Shown here: positions 22,728 to 25,909 of the stretch, piece by piece
How positions within the stretch are numbered: the first letter of the stretch is position 1
Layout of the letters: each line of letters starts with the position of its first letter
NCBI GenBank assembly: GCA_035549175.1
Contig: DASZRL010000005.1
Location: 1 to 25,909, forward strand
Direction of reading: 5' to 3'
DNA from: DASTSN01 sp035549175
Lineage (GTDB): Bacteria; Bacteroidota; Bacteroidia; Chitinophagales; Chitinophagaceae
DNA length: 25,909 bases
Translations under genes and position numbers: made by a program
Notes under the pieces: generated by a model
What the model saw: only the letters and a program-made list of their open reading frames with translations
The model's database searches: none
What the model was told of the DNA's origin: nothing

Positions 22728-23507
22728 TTATATACTTTTTCCATTCCCTTCCAGTTCTTTTGGAACGGTTATGCCGTATTTTTCAACGAATGCTCCCTGT
22801 TTGACGATACTTCGCTTACCCTTCCCCAAATCAATTTTTGACGTGTCTATATGATTGAACCAACTATGTTTTGCTTTCTCTGCCATATAAAGAAATAGTC
22901 GTTTTACTTTCACCGATTGGCAGTTTTCCAGTAGATTTTGAACCTGTGCAGGGGGAAGGTTATTTAATCCCTCCATGAGATCAAAGCATTCTACAAGGTC
23001 TTGTATTTGCGGAGCGAGATATAAACATTCCATTATTGCTCTTGCTGCATTCGATATTTTGATTAAAAAGTTTTTTACTTCTATTTCTGTAAGCCCAGTG
23101 TCTTTTGGCAGAAAGGAAGTTTCATGATAATCGGCTTTTACACCCCAATCATATTTCTTAAACCAAGCCGGAAGTCGCTCCCCCGTGCTACCAAACAAAA
23201 CAACCTTATTTGTTTTTAATCCGAGATAATGCGCCTTACCTAAGAGGCTAAGCGCTGTACGGCCACCTGGGTGGATAGAGAGATTGCCCTGACATTGTAG
23301 AGCATAAACTGCGCCTTCATATCCTACTTTGTCATTTGTGCGTATAACGGCACCTATGCCGATAGAAGATAGCCACTGGCTTTTTTTATAGCGTTGCTGC
23401 AAGTCATAGCTATAGCCCTCCTTCGCAAGCCAGGACGATAGCAGCACTATCCCCTGAGGTTGCGAATTGAGGAGCTTGTTTATTTTACTACCAACTTCAG
23501 TACTCAT
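22728..23507 (-). CDS. abiEi: AbiEi-family antitoxin (type IV toxin-antitoxin), toxin missing
   Basis: A 259-residue protein of the AbiEi antitoxin/transcriptional regulator family. An N-terminal winged-helix segment (GSKINKLLNSQPQGIVLLSSWLAKEGYS) is followed by the family core QWLSSIGIGAVIR, YALQCQGNLSIHPGGRTALSLLGKAHYL, RLPAWFKKYDWG, and the C-terminal KRLFLYMAEKAKHSWF...IDLGKGKRSIV. It looks full length. AbiEi represses its own operon and counteracts AbiEii, a nucleotidyltransferase toxin normally encoded directly downstream. Here the downstream side holds only a short spacer and the decayed ATPase on the other strand, so the toxin gene is absent. Two direct repeats, one over the start codon, are candidate operators. 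The gene lies in the AT-rich stretch beside an integrase attachment site. Confidence 0.85.
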   Translation of the reverse strand: MSTEVGSKINKLLNSQPQGIVLLSSWLAKEGYSYDLQQRYKKSQWLSSIGIGAVIRTNDKVGYEGAVYALQCQGNLSIHPGGRTALSLLGKAHYLGLKTNKVVLFGSTGERLPAWFKKYDWGVKADYHETSFLPKDTGLTEIEVKNFLIKISNAARAIMECLYLAPQIQDLVECFDLMEGLNNLPPAQVQNLLENCQSVKVKRLFLYMAEKAKHSWFNHIDTSKIDLGKGKRSIVKQGAFVEKYGITVPKELEGNGKSI

Positions 23508-23594
23508 AGTACTAATATGTCACAAAATTTAAACTATAGCAAATTAAACAGTTTATTATTTCTAAATTACTATTACTCATAGTACGACTAATAT
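23501..23594. promoter_or_regulatory. two direct repeats flanking the AbiEi promoter region
   Basis: TACTCATAGTAC followed by TAATAT occurs at 23501-23518, and again at 23574-23594 with three extra bases between the two blocks. The copies start 73 bases apart. The first covers the AbiEi start codon (minus-strand ATG at 23505-23507). AbiEi proteins are known to repress their own promoter, so these are candidate operator sites. Confidence 0.5.
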
Positions 23595-23703
23595 ATAAAT
23601 ATTAAACCAGCTGTGTTAATAATACTATCTAACATCTGAAAGAGTTCTACTCCCTAATGCACTGCCGTTTGCAATAAGCGTTTGGCTGGGGAAAAAGCCG
23701 GGA

Positions 23704-23712
23704 TGTTGTACC
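23704..23712 (+). repeat. isolated copy of the putative integrase arm repeat
   Basis: TGTTGTACC, identical to the core of the repeats in front of the integrase, lies left of the tRNA fragment, on the side expected to be host DNA. Confidence 0.4.
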
Positions 23713-23715
23713 AAA

Positions 23716-23751
23716 GAAAAAGCGACCATGAATCTTACTTCATAATCGCTT
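23716..23751 (-). terminator. intrinsic terminator behind the tRNA-Phe fragment
   Basis: On the minus strand AAGCGA pairs with TCGCTT and, inside it, ATGAA pairs with TTCAT around a six-base loop. The distal side runs into five T residues. It lies ten bases after the tRNA 3' end, where the terminator of the intact tRNA gene would be. Confidence 0.65.
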
Positions 23752-23760
23752 CATTTTCTG

Positions 23761-23805
23761 TGTGGTGTGGGACGGAATCGAACCGCCGACACAAGGATTT
23801 TCAGT
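23761..23805 (-). pseudogene. 3' fragment of tRNA-Phe gene: attachment site of an integrative element
   Basis: The minus strand carries the 3' portion of a tRNA from the anticodon loop onward. ACTGAAAATC gives anticodon GAA (Phe), followed by a variable loop, a T-arm with TTCGATT loop and a pairing stem (GGCGG/CCGTC), then the acceptor 3' strand ending CCACACCACA. The 5' half is absent: the sequence to the right is AT-rich and contains no D-arm. A tRNA 3' fragment about 140 bases in front of a tyrosine integrase gene is the classical footprint of site-specific integration into a tRNA gene. The intact tRNA should lie at the far end of the element. Confidence 0.75.
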
Positions 23806-23909
23806 TCTAAAAAAATTGGTTTGATATGGTTCAATATGAACTTATCTGTTTGATAACCAGCATTATTCACATTTAATTAATTCACCGAATTTCACATAAA
23901 ATCAAAAAA

Positions 23910-23947
23910 TGTTGTACCTATGTTGTACCTAAATCCGAGGTACAACA
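23910..23947. repeat. direct and inverted repeats before the integrase, probable arm sites
   Basis: TGTTGTACCTA occurs twice in tandem (23910-23920 and 23921-23931). The second copy forms a perfect 10-base inverted repeat with AGGTACAACA (23938-23947), whose last base is the A of the integrase ATG. Such a cluster next to an att core fits integrase arm-binding sites, and its overlap with the start region suggests self-repression. Confidence 0.6.
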
Positions 23948-25221
23948 TGGCAACAGTTAAAGTTTTACTGAGAAAAAAGAAGGATAGCGAAGGCAATGTT
24001 ATCCTGACTAAAGATAATAAACTCCCGATTGTTTTGCGTATCACGAAAGATCGCAAGACAGCTTTCATTTATCTGGGATATTCCGTCAGTGAAAAGGACT
24101 GGGATGAAGCGACATCACGAGTAAAAAAATCTCACCCGAATAGCAAAAGGCTAAACAATTTCATCGTCAAGAAACTTGCTGAGGCAAGTGATAGTGCCCT
24201 CGAATTAGAGACGTTGAAAAAAGATGTCAGCATCAAAGCCGTCAGAAATAAAATCAAACCATCCGCCGGATCAACATTTGCGCATCAATCTGAGCGGTAT
24301 TTTGAAGCCTTAAAATCTGCTGGTAAATACAACCAATACACTTCCGACAAACCGCGGATAAACCGCTTTGTGGAATTTGTCGGCGGTGATATTGCATTTC
24401 AGGATATAACCCCTGCGCTACTTGATCGTTTCAAAACCCATATAAAATCCAAGCCGAGTAAACTCAAACGTAATGGTAAAAAGGTTTTGATGAGTGAAAG
24501 AACTGCGGTCAATCATCTTGTTGCTATACGCAGTGTTTTTAGTCATGCAATTAAGGACAACGTTTGTGATCCCAAATATTATCCATTCGGAAAAGGGAAA
24601 ACAAAGATTAAGTTCCCTGATAGCATAAAAATCGGCCTTACACCGGAAGAAGTAAAAGCATTGGAAGATGTTGAGTTAAACGATCCTGAACATAACCATG
24701 CAAGAAACCTTTGGCTGTTTTCATTCTACTTTGCCGGTATGCGTGTCTCGGATGTTTTTCGAACAAGATGGTCAGACATTCAAAATGATCGTTTGCACTA
24801 TTCAATGGGAAAAAATAACAAAGGCGGTTCGCTTAAGCTACCCGAAAAAGCGATTGCAATTTTAGATCAATACAAAGAGTTCAAAGAGAATGCGGACGAT
24901 CTAATTTTTCCTGAATTGAAGGGATGTGACTTTGACGATAAATTCAAAACACAAAAAACAATCGCTTTCAAGACCAGCGCGATTGATAAATGTTTACGAA
25001 CACAAGTGGCACCCAAAGCGAAGATTGATAAGAATCTGACCATGCATATTGCCAGGCATACATTTGGCAATATTTCAGGCGATAAGATTCCGATTCAAAT
25101 GCTGCAAAAGCTTTACAGGCATTCTTCGATAACCACAACAATCGGCTACCAATCTAACTTCATTTATAAAGATGCTGATGATGCTTTAGATGCTGTTCTG
25201 TCATTTACACCAACCGAGTAA
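23947..25221 (+). CDS. int: tyrosine recombinase/integrase of an integrative element
   Basis: A 424-residue integrase of the Bacteroidota mobile-element type. Residues 1-100 are the arm-binding region (MATVKVLLRKKKDSEGN), about 110-210 the SAM-like core-binding domain, and about 228-415 the catalytic domain. All catalytic residues of the tyrosine recombinase family are visible: Arg266 in GMRVSD, Lys289 in SMGKNN, His367 and Arg370 in HIARHTF, His392 in RHSSI, and the nucleophile Tyr401 in TIGYQS. ATG 23947 is chosen because the longer frame from 23920 reads through the repeats. It should recombine at the tRNA-Phe 3' end that lies about 140 bases upstream. The downstream gene is convergent. 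The low GC sets it apart from the core genes on the left. Confidence 0.93.
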   Translation: MATVKVLLRKKKDSEGNVILTKDNKLPIVLRITKDRKTAFIYLGYSVSEKDWDEATSRVKKSHPNSKRLNNFIVKKLAEASDSALELETLKKDVSIKAVRNKIKPSAGSTFAHQSERYFEALKSAGKYNQYTSDKPRINRFVEFVGGDIAFQDITPALLDRFKTHIKSKPSKLKRNGKKVLMSERTAVNHLVAIRSVFSHAIKDNVCDPKYYPFGKGKTKIKFPDSIKIGLTPEEVKALEDVELNDPEHNHARNLWLFSFYFAGMRVSDVFRTRWSDIQNDRLHYSMGKNNKGGSLKLPEKAIAILDQYKEFKENADDLIFPELKGCDFDDKFKTQKTIAFKTSAIDKCLRTQVAPKAKIDKNLTMHIARHTFGNISGDKIPIQMLQKLYRHSSITTTIGYQSNFIYKDADDALDAVLSFTPTE

Positions 25222-25245
25222 TTAGCTATGAGGTAAGCATCCTAT

Positions 25246-25905
25246 CTAAGGCCTTCCTGCCTTTTTGAGCTTGGCCAGATCAGCTTCTAGTTGTTTTAAT
25301 TCCTGGTTTAATTCAACTTTTCGATTGAATTGGACTGTGCGTTTTAGCGAAGCCTTTACTTTGTCTATTTTATTGTGCAACTGAAAAAATTCTTGTTCAA
25401 AGGCCACTAATTCATTCATGCTTTTTGAACGAGAAAGTCCTGAGGATAGTTGATTGCAGAAATCCTGGTAAACATGGTCGAGGTTCTTCTTTAGATCAAA
25501 ACTCATTTTGATATCTGGTATTTTCAACCAATCACTTTTGAACGTCCAGTCAACAATTGAAATATCTTCTTGTACTGGATGCAAGTGTTTTGTGGAAGCA
25601 CTTATATAAGCCTGATCACGATAGAAAATAAAAAATATAATTGGGTAGGGTATAGCCTTATCAAATACAGCTAGCAAGTCCGCAATTTCTTCTTTCTTCC
25701 TTAGCTCAATTTCAAAAATCTCTATCTCGGAAATATCTTTCCCAGATAAGTTGAGTGTTTCCGGGCTAAGTTTGTTACTCCAACGGATACGTTCTACGAA
25801 TTCTGCCAATTTCTTTTTTTGACGGCTTGTTGTATATGCGTCGAAAGCATTCTTGGGAATAACTTTGTTAACAATTGTCTGAGATGGTAAATTAAAAACA
25901 TTCAT
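25246..25905 (-). CDS. DUF4391 domain protein
   Basis: A protein of about 219 residues recognised as DUF4391 by its start (MNVFNLPSQTIVNKVIPKNAFDAY), the run FVERIRWSNKLSPETLNLSGKDISEIEIFEIELRKKE and KAIPYPIIFFI, with a later SDWLKIP. The last 50 residues are highly charged and probably coiled coil (KVELNQELKQLEADLAKLKKAGRP). The role of the domain is unknown to me; I recall it most often beside a DNA methyltransferase and a DEAD-box/type III restriction helicase. Those genes would lie upstream on this strand, beyond the right edge of the window. ATG 25905 fits the family start. The preceding codon is GTG, and whether the frame begins further upstream cannot be seen. Confidence 0.78.
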   Translation of the reverse strand: MNVFNLPSQTIVNKVIPKNAFDAYTTSRQKKKLAEFVERIRWSNKLSPETLNLSGKDISEIEIFEIELRKKEEIADLLAVFDKAIPYPIIFFIFYRDQAYISASTKHLHPVQEDISIVDWTFKSDWLKIPDIKMSFDLKKNLDHVYQDFCNQLSSGLSRSKSMNELVAFEQEFFQLHNKIDKVKASLKRTVQFNRKVELNQELKQLEADLAKLKKAGRP

Positions 25906-25909
25906 CACT

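Noticed and set aside
23761..23850. Complete tRNA-Phe gene
   Set aside because: Only the 3' part from the anticodon arm is present; the sequence to the right has no D-arm or acceptor 5' strand.
1..25909. CRISPR array or insertion sequence
   Set aside because: No regularly spaced repeats of 25-40 bases with unique spacers, and no transposase motif in any convincing frame. The 40-bp period at 11232-11327 is a three-copy set of 14-base palindromes, not a CRISPR.

Overview
The window looks like chromosome of a Bacteroidota bacterium, most likely a Chitinophagaceae-type lineage with moderately high GC. Reasons: Bacteroidota-specific or Bacteroidota-typical protein families (an IPExxxVDY-type protein, DUF4337, secreted M28 peptidase with a PDZ tail), absence of obvious Shine-Dalgarno sequences, and a TACCTTTG box (Bacteroidota -7 consensus TAnnTTTG) just in front of several genes. 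No database search was possible; all names rest on motifs and family recall.

Region 1 (1-2827, +): a selenium tRNA-modification operon. It holds the 3' end of selU/mnmH, a secreted protein of unknown function, and selD, which makes the selenophosphate used by SelU. Region 2 (2837-5321, -): pterin carbinolamine dehydratase, an IPExxxVDY-type protein and a secreted M28 peptidase. Region 3 (5461-10730): feoB, a class A beta-lactamase-like hydrolase, a chromate-type transporter, nadD and feoA. FeoA and FeoB, usually adjacent, are 2.9 kb apart and on opposite strands. Region 4 (10774-13281, +): ybeY and mnmG, with three parS-like palindromes at an exact 40-bp period between them and a near-consensus promoter that makes the mnmG mRNA almost leaderless. 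MnmG modifies the same wobble uridine as SelU.

Region 5 (13435-18781): an OprB-type porin, then a polytopic membrane protein with conserved-looking histidines behind an FNR-type box. Convergent to it is an operon of a coiled-coil porin plus three monohaem cytochromes c. I cannot assign this set to a described system. Region 6 (19064-21539): a DUF4337 membrane protein and a large secreted protein of unknown function.

Region 7 (about 21540 to the end): base composition turns visibly AT-rich and gene content becomes accessory. It has a decayed DUF4143-type ATPase, an AbiEi-family antitoxin without its AbiEii toxin, a 3' fragment of a tRNA-Phe gene with its terminator, repeats that look like integrase arm sites, a complete tyrosine integrase, and a DUF4391 protein. 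The simplest reading is that the left end of an integrative element lies at the tRNA fragment. The element would run to the right out of the window and may carry a restriction-modification or other defence locus there. An older remnant island would lie to its left.
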